Source: Bacteroidia bacterium
GTDB taxonomy: Bacteria; Bacteroidota; Bacteroidia; Chitinophagales; UBA2359
DNA: 64,000 nucleotides
Direction: 5' to 3'
NCBI GenBank assembly: GCA_030427245.1
Contig: JAUHXA010000003.1
Location: 140,889-204,888, forward strand
Shown: piece by piece, positions 47,910 through 55,665 of the stretch
Layout of the letters: every line of letters starts with the position of its first letter
How positions within the stretch are numbered: the stretch's first letter is position 1
Notes under the pieces: generated by a model
Database searches by the model: none
The model's input: the letters and a program-made list of their open reading frames with translations, nothing else
What the model was told of the DNA's origin: nothing
Position numbers and translations under genes: made by a program

Positions 47910-48755
47910 TTACACCGCCTTCAAGCTCAAATCCAAACTCTCATAAGAGTGCGTCAATGCACCGACCGATACATAATCCACACCTGCTTCGGCATAGCCC
48001 CGAATCGTTTCAATCGTAATACCGCCTGAGGATTCAAGTGTAAAACGTCCATTGACCAATTCCACTGCCTTGCGAGTAGTTGGCACATCAAAATTGTCGA
48101 GCATGATTCTGTCCATTTGACCGACCTCAAGCGCCTCCTGCAATTCATCCATATTGCGGACTTCAAGTTCGATTTGCAAGTGTTCGAGGTTCTTGTCTTT
48201 GAGATACTTGCGAGCAGTAAGGATGGCATTGGTGATACCTCCACAAAAGTCGTGGTGATTGTCCTTTATCATCAACATATCGTACAAGCCCATTCGGTGA
48301 TTCGTGCCGCCTCCAATGCGAACCGCCCATTTTTCGATGGCTCGAAAACCTGGAGTCGTTTTGCGAGTATCCAAAACTTGGGTTTTCAAACCCTTCAATT
48401 CGGAGACATAACGATGTGTCATGGTCGCAATGCCACTCATGCGCTGCATACAGTTCAGGACTACTCTTTCGGCGGTTAGAATAGATTGCTTTCTGCCCTC
48501 TACAAAAAACGCTACTTCCCCAAATTTGACCTCCGTACCATCTTCTATCAATACTTCAATTTGCAGCATGTCGTCCACCCTTGCAAAAATCTGTTGAGCA
48601 AGTTCCACGCCCGCCAAAATACCATTGCCTTTCACCAACAATCTCGCCTTGCCCATTGCAGTAGCGGGAATACAGGCGAGTGAAGTGTGGTCGCCTTCTC
48701 GAATGTCTTCTTGAAGGATGTGGTCTATGAATGGAGTTAAATCTTTGTTGTTCAT
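47910..48755 (-). CDS. nadC: Quinolinate phosphoribosyltransferase
   Basis: NadC converts quinolinate and PRPP to nicotinate mononucleotide, CO2 and PPi in de novo NAD synthesis. The 281-residue protein carries EDIREGDHTS near the start, the ILTAERVVLNCMQRMSGIAT helix, the DTRKTTPGFR PRPP/substrate loop, GGGTNHRMGLYDMLMIKDNH, and C-terminal ESSGGI and GVDYVSVGALTHS. All expected basic residues are visible. The frame is open to a TTG at 48815, but that TTG lies inside an exact -7 promoter box, so the ATG at 48755 (MNNKDLTPFI) is the start. No nadA or nadB is adjacent. Confidence 0.96.
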   Translation of the reverse strand: MNNKDLTPFIDHILQEDIREGDHTSLACIPATAMGKARLLVKGNGILAGVELAQQIFARVDDMLQIEVLIEDGTEVKFGEVAFFVEGRKQSILTAERVVLNCMQRMSGIATMTHRYVSELKGLKTQVLDTRKTTPGFRAIEKWAVRIGGGTNHRMGLYDMLMIKDNHHDFCGGITNAILTARKYLKDKNLEHLQIELEVRNMDELQEALEVGQMDRIMLDNFDVPTTRKAVELVNGRFTLESSGGITIETIRGYAEAGVDYVSVGALTHSYESLDLSLKAV

Positions 48756-48812
48756 TTGCTCAATGCTTTCTTTAAGGAGTGAATTGAAGGCGAGTAGACC
48801 TGCCTTAGTAAG

Positions 48813-48820
48813 CAAAAGTA
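48813..48820 (-). promoter_or_regulatory. -7 box for nadC
   Basis: TACTTTTG on the minus strand is an exact TAnnTTTG match. Transcription would begin near 48807 and give a leader of about 50 bases. It overlaps the TTG that would otherwise extend the nadC frame. No -33 TTTG at normal spacing was seen. Confidence 0.55.
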
Positions 48821-48967
48821 AGTTATTTCAGTAAAATTACAGCATCTTGGACAAAGTAATTGAAGCATGGAGCAGATGGTCAAATCTGAATTTATGGGTT
48901 CTATTGAAAGTTAGAAGATATTCCTTTGTTCAACGTCTAAATGTCCTGTGACTTTCGATTTTATTTC

Positions 48968-48975
48968 TAATTTTG
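48968..48975 (+). promoter_or_regulatory. -7 box for the ABC ATPase-patatin operon
   Basis: TAATTTTG matches TAnnTTTG exactly and lies 28 bases before the ATG at 49003. The in-frame TTG at 48973 falls inside this box, which argues against using it as a start. Confidence 0.5.
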
Positions 48976-49002
48976 ATTTTCGTTTTCACTTCAATAACTC
49001 GT

Positions 49003-49650
49003 ATGACTTGTCAAACAATACAATTGCAAACAATCTCCAAACGTTTTGGATTTGAATGGATTTTTAGAGATGTCGAGGCCACCTTTGAAGCAGGGAAAAG
49101 CTGGGCGATATTGGGTGCAAATGGTTCGGGGAAATCTACTTTATTGCAGGTCATTTCGGCCAGTGTGAGCCCTTCAAAGGGAAAAATCGTTTACACCAAC
49201 CAGATAGGTAGGACCATTGAAGTAAGCGAAATTCACCAACATTTGAGTTGGGCAGCTCCTTATTTAGAATTGATAGAAGAATTCTCATTGAAGGAACTAT
49301 TGAGCTTTCAAGCACGTTTCAAGCCTTTTATAAACCAACTAAGTATAGCAGAGGTCATAGATATAGTCGAACTGCCGAATGTTCGCAAAAAAGCCATTCG
49401 ACACTATTCGTCGGGTATGAAACAAAGAGTCAAATTGGTTTTGGCGATATTAGCAGATACGTCCATTCTATTGTTGGACGAACCTGCTACCAACTTAGAT
49501 GCAAATGCAACAAATTGGTATCGAAAATTGGTGGAACAATATGCACAAAATCGCATTGTTATCGTGGCATCTAACCAAGAAAAAGAGTATGATTTTTGCA
49601 GTAACAGACTGGTAATCGAAGATTTTAAAATGAAGAGTTCAAGAAAATGA
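49003..49650 (+). CDS. Stand-alone ABC transporter ATPase
   Basis: A 215-residue ATP-binding cassette protein. Walker A is GANGSGKST (near 40), the signature is YSSGMKQR (near 135), Walker B is ILLLDEPATNLD (near 155), and the switch region is SNQ in place of the usual H (VIVASNQEKE). Replacing the switch His may slow hydrolysis. No permease is encoded nearby. The gene overlaps the downstream patatin gene by four bases (ATGA), so the two are translationally coupled. The ATG at 49003 (MTCQTIQLQT) is preferred because the longer frame starts within a promoter box. The protein is too unlike MlaF to be assigned as the ATPase of the MlaE pair. Confidence 0.9.
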   Translation: MTCQTIQLQTISKRFGFEWIFRDVEATFEAGKSWAILGANGSGKSTLLQVISASVSPSKGKIVYTNQIGRTIEVSEIHQHLSWAAPYLELIEEFSLKELLSFQARFKPFINQLSIAEVIDIVELPNVRKKAIRHYSSGMKQRVKLVLAILADTSILLLDEPATNLDANATNWYRKLVEQYAQNRIVIVASNQEKEYDFCSNRLVIEDFKMKSSRK

Positions 49651-50672
49651 AAAAGACAGTATCGTTGGTATTAGGTTCGGGAGGTGCAAGAGGATTGGTA
49701 CATATTGGAGTGATTGAAGCGCTAGAAGAAGCAGGTTATGAAATCAAAGCAGTAGCGGGTACTTCAATGGGCGCAGCCGTAGGTGCGGTATATGTATTGG
49801 GAAAATTGCAGGTATTCAAAGATTGGTTTTGTTCTTTGACTAAGTTTGGTGTATGGAAGCGAATTGACTTTACCTTTAGCAGTCAAGGATTTGTGCGAGG
49901 CGAAAAACTTTTTGAAGAAATGGCTGGTATTGTTGGGGGAGACAAAAATATTGAAGAATTGGAGATTCCCTATACTGCTGTTGCAGCAGATTTGCAGACA
50001 GGGCAGGAGGTGTGGATCAATCAAGGAAGTATTTTTGACGCAGTACGGGCTTCGATTGCGATTCCGACCGTTTTTACTCCGAAGATACTGCACGGCAGAG
50101 AATTGATTGATGGCGGAATATTGAATCCAACTCCCATTGAACCTATTCTAGAAGAAAAAAACGATTTGATCATCGTTGTGAATTTGAATGCCAGAATGAC
50201 AGGTTTTCAACCCAAACAAGTCGTTGAGGCCGCAGACAAAGCCAGTGATTTGGATATAACTTCATTTCCTGAACCCCATCAACCTGGGCATTTTTTGTTT
50301 CGCTCCAAATGGCTACACAAGCTTCCGAAAGTAAATATGGTAAAACACCACTTAAACTATATTGGTCTGACTACAAGGAGTATTGAAGTGATGCAAGACA
50401 AAATCACTGAATACGCTTTTCACCTCTACCAACCCGATATTGTCATCAATATTTCGAGAGAAGTCAGTGGCGGCTTTGATTTTCATCGAGCTAAAGAGTT
50501 GATTGAGTTGGGCAAAAAAGAATGTATAGCGGCCCTAGAAAGATATGATGCAAAGCAAGCACAAAAACAAGCTCTTACACAAAAAGACCGCTTAGACATT
50601 TTCAAAACCTTACAAATGGGTTGGGAAAAAATATGGGCAAATAAGCCAAACTTGTTTAATTTTTTCACTTAG
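49647..50672 (+). CDS. Patatin-like phospholipase
   Basis: A 341-residue patatin-family lipid acyl hydrolase. The oxyanion-hole motif GSGGARG (near 11), the nucleophile motif GTSMG (Ser near 41) and the catalytic Asp motif DGG (LIDGGILNPTP, near 154) are all present, so it should be active. It has no signal peptide and no barrel domain, so it resembles the cytoplasmic RssA/YchK type rather than secreted PlpD forms. Its start overlaps the end of the ABC ATPase gene by four bases. The C-terminal part after about 280 is helical and charged. Confidence 0.94.
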   Translation: MKKTVSLVLGSGGARGLVHIGVIEALEEAGYEIKAVAGTSMGAAVGAVYVLGKLQVFKDWFCSLTKFGVWKRIDFTFSSQGFVRGEKLFEEMAGIVGGDKNIEELEIPYTAVAADLQTGQEVWINQGSIFDAVRASIAIPTVFTPKILHGRELIDGGILNPTPIEPILEEKNDLIIVVNLNARMTGFQPKQVVEAADKASDLDITSFPEPHQPGHFLFRSKWLHKLPKVNMVKHHLNYIGLTTRSIEVMQDKITEYAFHLYQPDIVINISREVSGGFDFHRAKELIELGKKECIAALERYDAKQAQKQALTQKDRLDIFKTLQMGWEKIWANKPNLFNFFT

Positions 50673-50765
50673 GCTAAACAATTTGGCAAGCTTTTGGTAT
50701 GGTATATACCATTATGAAGAGAAAAAGCTCGTAATGTCATTTTAGTAATTGGTTTAGTTAATGTA

Positions 50766-50797
50766 GGCTCGTAAGTTTTCCCCTTACGAGCCTTTTT
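50766..50797 (+). terminator. Intrinsic terminator after patatin gene
   Basis: GGCTCGTAAG (50766-50775) and CTTACGAGCC (50783-50792) form a perfect 10-bp stem with a 7-base loop, followed by TTTTT. It separates the patatin operon from the methyltransferase gene, whose -7 box starts five bases later. Confidence 0.93.
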
Positions 50798-50801
50798 GTT
50801 T

Positions 50802-50809
50802 TATATTTG
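50802..50809 (+). promoter_or_regulatory. -7 box for methyltransferase gene
   Basis: TATATTTG is an exact TAnnTTTG match that ends four bases before the GTG at 50814. If used, the transcript would be essentially leaderless. It lies directly after the preceding terminator. Confidence 0.5.
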
Positions 50810-50813
50810 CAGG

Positions 50814-51602
50814 GTGAACAAACTACAGACCTCATACCGTTATCTGCAATACTTGCTTCGTGCTAAGTCCAAGTATTACCTTCATTCACCCTTCGTCTAT
50901 CAATTGGCCGTTGAGGTGATTTTTGACAAGCGTGAATACTACGCCTTTAGTGATATTGATTATGTGAGAAGTCAGTTGCTTCAAAACCAGCACTACATTG
51001 ATGTAAAAGACTATGGGGCAGGCTCAAAAAATGACAATGCTTCCAACCGCAGACAAATAGCTGAGATAGCAAACAATGCAGCAGCCCCCGAAAAAGTAGG
51101 GCAACTGTTGTTTCGCTTAGTGACTTATTTTCAGCCCAAAACCCTTCTTGAACTGGGAACATCGCTTGGCATTGGTACACTCTATCACGCTCTTGCACTG
51201 CCCAAAAGCAAAGTTTACACCATTGAAGGTTGTCCAAATACTGCCCAAATCGCTCGTCAAACTTTTGACCTAATGGAACTGCCCAACATCTATTCCAAAG
51301 TGGGTACTTTTGAAGAAAAATTACCTACTACTTTGGCTGAAATCGGGCATTTGGATTACATTTTTTTTGATGGAAATCACCGAAAAGAGCCTACCCTGCA
51401 ATATTTCAAGCGGTGTTTGCCTTATATACACAAGGATACGATTATGGTATTTGACGACATCAATTGGTCTACCGAAATGCAGGAAGCGTGGACAGACATC
51501 AAAGCCCACCCCAAAGTAACCCTCACCATAGATTTGTTTCGCTTGGGCATTGTGTTTTTTAGAGAAGAGCAAGCCAAAGAACATTTTCAGCTTTATTTTT
51601 AA
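50814..51602 (+). CDS. Class I SAM-dependent methyltransferase
   Basis: A 262-residue methyltransferase of the O-methyltransferase-like group. The SAM-binding motif I is LLELGTSLGIGTLYHA (near 108-123), motif II follows with VYTIEGCPNTAQIA, and LDYIFFDGNHRKEPTLQYF plus IMVFDDINWS supply the motif IV to VI region and probable metal-binding acidic residues. The N-terminus (SKYYLHSPFVYQLAVEVIFDK) is common to Bacteroidota members. The frame is open back to a TTG at 50796, but that precedes the -7 box; the GTG at 50814 (MNKLQTSYRYL) is the best start. The substrate is unknown. Confidence 0.88.
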   Translation: MNKLQTSYRYLQYLLRAKSKYYLHSPFVYQLAVEVIFDKREYYAFSDIDYVRSQLLQNQHYIDVKDYGAGSKNDNASNRRQIAEIANNAAAPEKVGQLLFRLVTYFQPKTLLELGTSLGIGTLYHALALPKSKVYTIEGCPNTAQIARQTFDLMELPNIYSKVGTFEEKLPTTLAEIGHLDYIFFDGNHRKEPTLQYFKRCLPYIHKDTIMVFDDINWSTEMQEAWTDIKAHPKVTLTIDLFRLGIVFFREEQAKEHFQLYF

Positions 51603-51755
51603 AACTACAAATCAAACCTCTTTACTGATAAAACGTACTGCATCTATGCTCTATAATTTTTGAAGTTTGATACTGGGTTTTCCTAAAATTCCTTCAAACC
51701 AAGACCTGTTCAATTTAATTGCTAAAAAAAATACAATTTAAAACTTCTGATAGTC

Positions 51756-54128
51756 ATGTTAAAAAAAACTTCCATCCAATATCAATTATTAATTATTCTT
51801 TGCCTTCTCACTTCAATAGCAGCCTGCACAGGCGGCAAAGAAGCCACAAAAAAAACAAAATCTACTTCAAAAACAAATTCCAAACTCACTACCAATCAAC
51901 AACTCTACCCCATTTTAGCCCGCAGCAAAAGTGGCTTTATTGACCCGCTAGGGCAGTGGGTATTGGACTTGCCCTATTCAAAATTTGGCATCTTCAAAGG
52001 AGGTTTGGCGAGTATTGTGGAAAACGAAAAAACGGGTTTTATCAACTTCAAAGGTGAAGTAGTCATCGAACCTCAATATAAGGAAGCGCGAGACTTTAGC
52101 AGTGGCATGGCTGCCATACAAAACGAAAAAAACCTTTGGGGCTTTATTGATACACTGGGCAACGAAATTATAGAACCGACTTATATGGAAGTCAACGATT
52201 TTTCGGAAGGCATTGCAGCCGTCAAGTTGCCGAGTTCCAGTCAATGGGGTTTTATAGATAAAACAGGTAGCATGATTATTTTTCCGCAATTTGACTTGCC
52301 CTATGCGCCTACTTTCTCCAATGGTTTGGCAAAAATATTGGTAGAGGGAAAATACGGCTTCATTGATGAAAAAGGCGAGTTTAGAATTCCTGCTCAATTT
52401 GCAGCCGCATTGGATTTTTCGGAAGGTTTGGCAGTGGTGAAAGAAGGCAGCAAAATAGGCTTTATCAATACCGATGGATTGAAGGTCATTCCGCCACAAT
52501 ACAGCAGCGCACGCAGTTTTTCGGAAGGAATGGCCACCATTTACCAAGACGGTAAAGCGGGGTATATCAACGCCAAAGGTAAAGTGATAGTCGAACCACA
52601 ATTTGATGATGCTTTGGACTTCAAGGAAGGACTTGCGCCAATATTGCAGGATGGAAAGGCGGGCTATGTGAACACCAAAGGATTGATAGTCATTCAACCA
52701 AAATTTGAAACGGTGGATTATTTTTCGGAAGGATTGGCAGCCGTTAGGGACAACAATCGCTATGGTTTTATCAATACAAAAGGGGATTGGGTGTTTTTAC
52801 CCCGATTGGATTTTGCGACTGCCTTCCAAAACAACTTGGCAAAAGCCATCTCGTTTGACAAATGGGGCTTCATAGACGGAACTGGCAAGGTAATTTTGAA
52901 ACCCCAATTTGATAAGGTGGGCGATTTTGCAGAAGGAATGGCAGCCATTGAAATCAACCATAAATGGGGCTATGTAAACACAAAGGGCGAAATGCTCGTT
53001 TCTCCTCAATTTGAAAAAGCAGAAGTATTTTCGGAAGGATTGGCGGCTGTGCGAATAGATGGCAAATGGGGGTTTGCAGCTTCAAGTGGCACTGTGGTCA
53101 TTCCTCCTCAATTTGAAAAAGCAGAAGTGTTTTTAGAAGGAAAAGCACCTGTATTGCAGAATGGCAAATGGGGTTTTATTGATAAAAAGGGAGCGCCTCT
53201 CGGCAGCTTTCAATGGGACGCAGTAGCGAACTTCAAAAATGACCGAGCTTTGGTGAAAACGAATGGTAAATATGGTTATATCAATGCCAAAGGTGAAACG
53301 GTCATCGAACCACAATTTGACACTGCCAAAGATTTTGAAGGTTCATTGGCTGAGGTAAGTTTTGGAGCAAACAAAGCATTGGTAACAAAATCTGGTGAAA
53401 TCATTCAAACGGAAGCCTACAAACTTTTGAGTGACGGTTTTCAAGCAATTCAGGTCAATGGCAAATGGGGCTTTATTGATGCAAGTGGTAAGACAGTCAT
53501 TGTACCTCAATATGAAGATGCGGGTAGTTTTTCGGATGGTATAGCGATGGTGAAATTGGAAGACACTTATGGTTTTATCAATTCATCGGGCAAATTGGTG
53601 GGCGAGCCCAAATTTTTGATGGCTGGGGATTTTTCGGAAGGTCTGGCGAAGATTTACTTCAAGGATAAATGGGGCTATGCCGACACGACAGGCAGCATGA
53701 CGATTTATCCTTCTTATGAATGGGCAAAGGATTTTTCGGAAAACTTGGGTGCAGTAAAACGAGGCGGCAAATTTGGCTATATCAACCGAAATAGCGAGTG
53801 GGTTATTGAGGCGCAATACGACGATGCTAGTGCTTTTGAAAACAGCTTGGCGAGGGTGAGAATGGATAAAAAATGGGGCGTGATTGACACATCTGGTCAG
53901 GTGATTGTTCCGATTGAGTTTGACCAAGTTTGGTTGTTAGAAAACGGAGCAATTCAGGTCAAAAAAAATAACTTTTTCGGCCTCTACCACTCTCAACATG
54001 GTAAACTAACTGAGACAGAATTTCACGGAATCATTTGGCATTCAAATGATCACATTGCCAAACTCATCAAAGGTAGTGATATATCGTACATCAATGAGAA
54101 GGGAGAGTACTTGTGGAAAGGATTTTGA
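51756..54128 (+). CDS. WG-repeat lipoprotein
   Basis: A 790-residue protein with a lipoprotein signal (QLLIILCLLTSIAAC; Cys at residue 24). After a Ser/Thr/Lys-rich spacer come about 21 WG (KWG) repeats of 30-37 residues that cover the rest of the protein, each with a variant of WGFID-KG--VI-PQF--A--FSEGLA-V. Such repeats form a beta-rich solenoid or propeller-like fold used for binding; no catalytic domain is seen. It should sit on the periplasmic or outer face of the envelope. Its stop lies 11 bases from the stop of the convergent bactofilin gene. Confidence 0.93.
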   Translation: MLKKTSIQYQLLIILCLLTSIAACTGGKEATKKTKSTSKTNSKLTTNQQLYPILARSKSGFIDPLGQWVLDLPYSKFGIFKGGLASIVENEKTGFINFKGEVVIEPQYKEARDFSSGMAAIQNEKNLWGFIDTLGNEIIEPTYMEVNDFSEGIAAVKLPSSSQWGFIDKTGSMIIFPQFDLPYAPTFSNGLAKILVEGKYGFIDEKGEFRIPAQFAAALDFSEGLAVVKEGSKIGFINTDGLKVIPPQYSSARSFSEGMATIYQDGKAGYINAKGKVIVEPQFDDALDFKEGLAPILQDGKAGYVNTKGLIVIQPKFETVDYFSEGLAAVRDNNRYGFINTKGDWVFLPRLDFATAFQNNLAKAISFDKWGFIDGTGKVILKPQFDKVGDFAEGMAAIEINHKWGYVNTKGEMLVSPQFEKAEVFSEGLAAVRIDGKWGFAASSGTVVIPPQFEKAEVFLEGKAPVLQNGKWGFIDKKGAPLGSFQWDAVANFKNDRALVKTNGKYGYINAKGETVIEPQFDTAKDFEGSLAEVSFGANKALVTKSGEIIQTEAYKLLSDGFQAIQVNGKWGFIDASGKTVIVPQYEDAGSFSDGIAMVKLEDTYGFINSSGKLVGEPKFLMAGDFSEGLAKIYFKDKWGYADTTGSMTIYPSYEWAKDFSENLGAVKRGGKFGYINRNSEWVIEAQYDDASAFENSLARVRMDKKWGVIDTSGQVIVPIEFDQVWLLENGAIQVKKNNFFGLYHSQHGKLTETEFHGIIWHSNDHIAKLIKGSDISYINEKGEYLWKGF

Positions 54129-54139
54129 TTTTAAAATTT

Positions 54140-54508
54140 CTATAGTTCTCGATTCATAATGATTTGTCCATTCAATCTTGCACCTTCTTCGACTTCCAAA
54201 GTAGCCGTTTCTATCGTTCCTTCGAAGTTGCCTTCGGCGGAAATACTCACCCTATTTTCAGCATGCAACTTGCCTTTTAGTTTGCCCGAAAGCTGAACGG
54301 CCAAAGCTTCAATATCTGCCTCTACAATGCTTTTAATGCCTGCAATTACTTTCTCTCCACATTTGATGACTCCTTCAAATCTGCCCTCAATTCGCACGCT
54401 GCTTTTGGCATAAATACTCCCTTTGTAAATCGTGTCATTGGCGATGATGTTGGGGAGGATTGAAGAATTGGAATTACTTTTTGATTGAACTGCTTGAGTT
54501 GACTTCAT
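54140..54508 (-). CDS. Bactofilin-family cytoskeletal protein
   Basis: A 122-residue bactofilin (polymer-forming cytoskeletal protein). A short disordered Ser/Asn N-terminus precedes a compact beta-helix built from repeats of about 18-20 residues: YKGSIYAKSSVRIEGRFEGV, AGIKSIVEADIEALAVQLSG, KLKGKLHAENRVSISAEGNF, EGTIETATLEVEEGARLNGQI. Bactofilins polymerise without nucleotide and often organise cell shape or envelope enzymes; some partner with M23 peptidases, but none is encoded here. Length is usual for the short bacterial form. Confidence 0.94.
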   Translation of the reverse strand: MKSTQAVQSKSNSNSSILPNIIANDTIYKGSIYAKSSVRIEGRFEGVIKCGEKVIAGIKSIVEADIEALAVQLSGKLKGKLHAENRVSISAEGNFEGTIETATLEVEEGARLNGQIIMNREL

Positions 54509-54569
54509 TGGTGATTGATTTCATGGTTAATAGGCTTATTACACTGTTTCAGAAATTTATTTACATTAA

Positions 54570-54697
54570 ACAATGACTAAAATTCTCAAATCACATCCCC
54601 CTAAATCCCCCTTCAAAGGGGGACTTGCCTCACTATCAGTGAATTCCCCCTTTGAAGGGGGCGAGGGGGATGTTACGTCAGTCTTAAGTCATCATTA
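54570..54697. repeat. MITE-like palindromic element
   Basis: The arms contain ACATCCCCCT...CCCCCTTCAAAGGGGGA (54593-54622) and its near reverse complement (54645-54673), with the outer matches AATGACTAA near 54572 and TTAAGTCATCATT near 54684. The whole run of about 128 bases can fold into one long hairpin with smaller hairpins in each arm. No reading frame is inside. The high C/G content against AT-rich flanks and the inverted termini fit a small non-autonomous mobile element or REP-type repeat. Confidence 0.75.
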
Positions 54698-54847
54698 AAT
54701 TACTTATGAAACACGGTACTTATAGCAAGGGGAATAATTTTTCTAGAAAAAGGTGGGTTTAAAAAGATGGGATAGAAAAACGCTTTCAAATATAAGAAAA
54801 GTATAAAAATAAAGTGCCTTTAATTAACTTTTTCCTAACTTTAATTT

Positions 54848-54855
54848 TATATTTG
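54848..54855 (+). promoter_or_regulatory. -7 box for hypothetical gene at 54890
   Basis: TATATTTG is an exact TAnnTTTG match, 34 bases before the ATG at 54890, giving a leader of about 30 bases. The surrounding DNA (54700-54889) has no other supported feature. Confidence 0.5.
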
Positions 54856-54889
54856 ATTAACATTAGCTTAACATTGAAATTTTTTTTCT

Positions 54890-55657
54890 ATGAAATCCAT
54901 CTTTATAGCATTTATTATTATGACAATCAGTTCTTTGTGTTATTCTCAAGCACAAATATCTTCTGTGATGAATGTAAGTATGTATGCATTGAATCTGAAG
55001 GAAGAGACGAGTGCAAGCAATGTGATTCTTAACGATCCTATTTCGGTAGGATTTAGTGATGATTTTGAAGCTATAGAAGGTGGTCCTTATTACAATGACA
55101 AATGGCTAAAAGGGAGAGTAGTGCTAAAAAATGGTCAGGTTTTGGGTGGAGAATGGCTCTTCAAATACAATATTTTTCAAGATGAATTGCATGTACTATT
55201 GGAATCGAAAACCGTCAAAATTCCAATAAAAAATCAAATCCAATCTTTTATGATGGAGCAAGACGGCAAACAACACTATTTTGTCAATTCGGCTCAAACA
55301 GGTATCATAGGGAAGGAAGACAATACCTTTTTTGAAGTCCTTCACAGCAAAAGATTTACCCTCCTCAAAAAAAATAGCAAACATTATGGAGAACTAAAAA
55401 GCGATAATTTTTACTGTTCTACATGCAAAAATTCTCCTTTCGCCTTCTTTTTTGCTTCTGCAAAATATTATGTAAAAGACAAAAAAGGACAATTCAAGCA
55501 CTTAAAGTTAACTCGACAATCCATACTAAATGCTTTTCCCAAACAAAAATCTCTCCTGATCTCTTATTGGAAAAATAACAAAACAAAAGTGAAAACAGAG
55601 GCCGATTTATTGGAAACACTTGAATACATGGAGTCTTCAATCGCTACAAAAAAATGA
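54890..55657 (+). CDS. Exported hypothetical protein
   Basis: I do not recognise this 255-residue protein. It has a signal peptide (MKSIFIAFIIMTISSLCYSQ) and a mixed alpha/beta body. Visible features are GPYYNDKWLKGRVVLKNGQVLGG near residue 64-87, a CSTC motif near 176 that could bind metal or form a disulfide, and a basic helical end (SYWKNNKTKVKTEADLLETL). The family look is of Bacteroidota periplasmic proteins that begin with a WLKG-V-L--G beta unit. It converges on the next gene with only 8 bases between stop codons. Confidence 0.78.
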   Translation: MKSIFIAFIIMTISSLCYSQAQISSVMNVSMYALNLKEETSASNVILNDPISVGFSDDFEAIEGGPYYNDKWLKGRVVLKNGQVLGGEWLFKYNIFQDELHVLLESKTVKIPIKNQIQSFMMEQDGKQHYFVNSAQTGIIGKEDNTFFEVLHSKRFTLLKKNSKHYGELKSDNFYCSTCKNSPFAFFFASAKYYVKDKKGQFKHLKLTRQSILNAFPKQKSLLISYWKNNKTKVKTEADLLETLEYMESSIATKK

Positions 55658-55665
55658 GTGCAACT

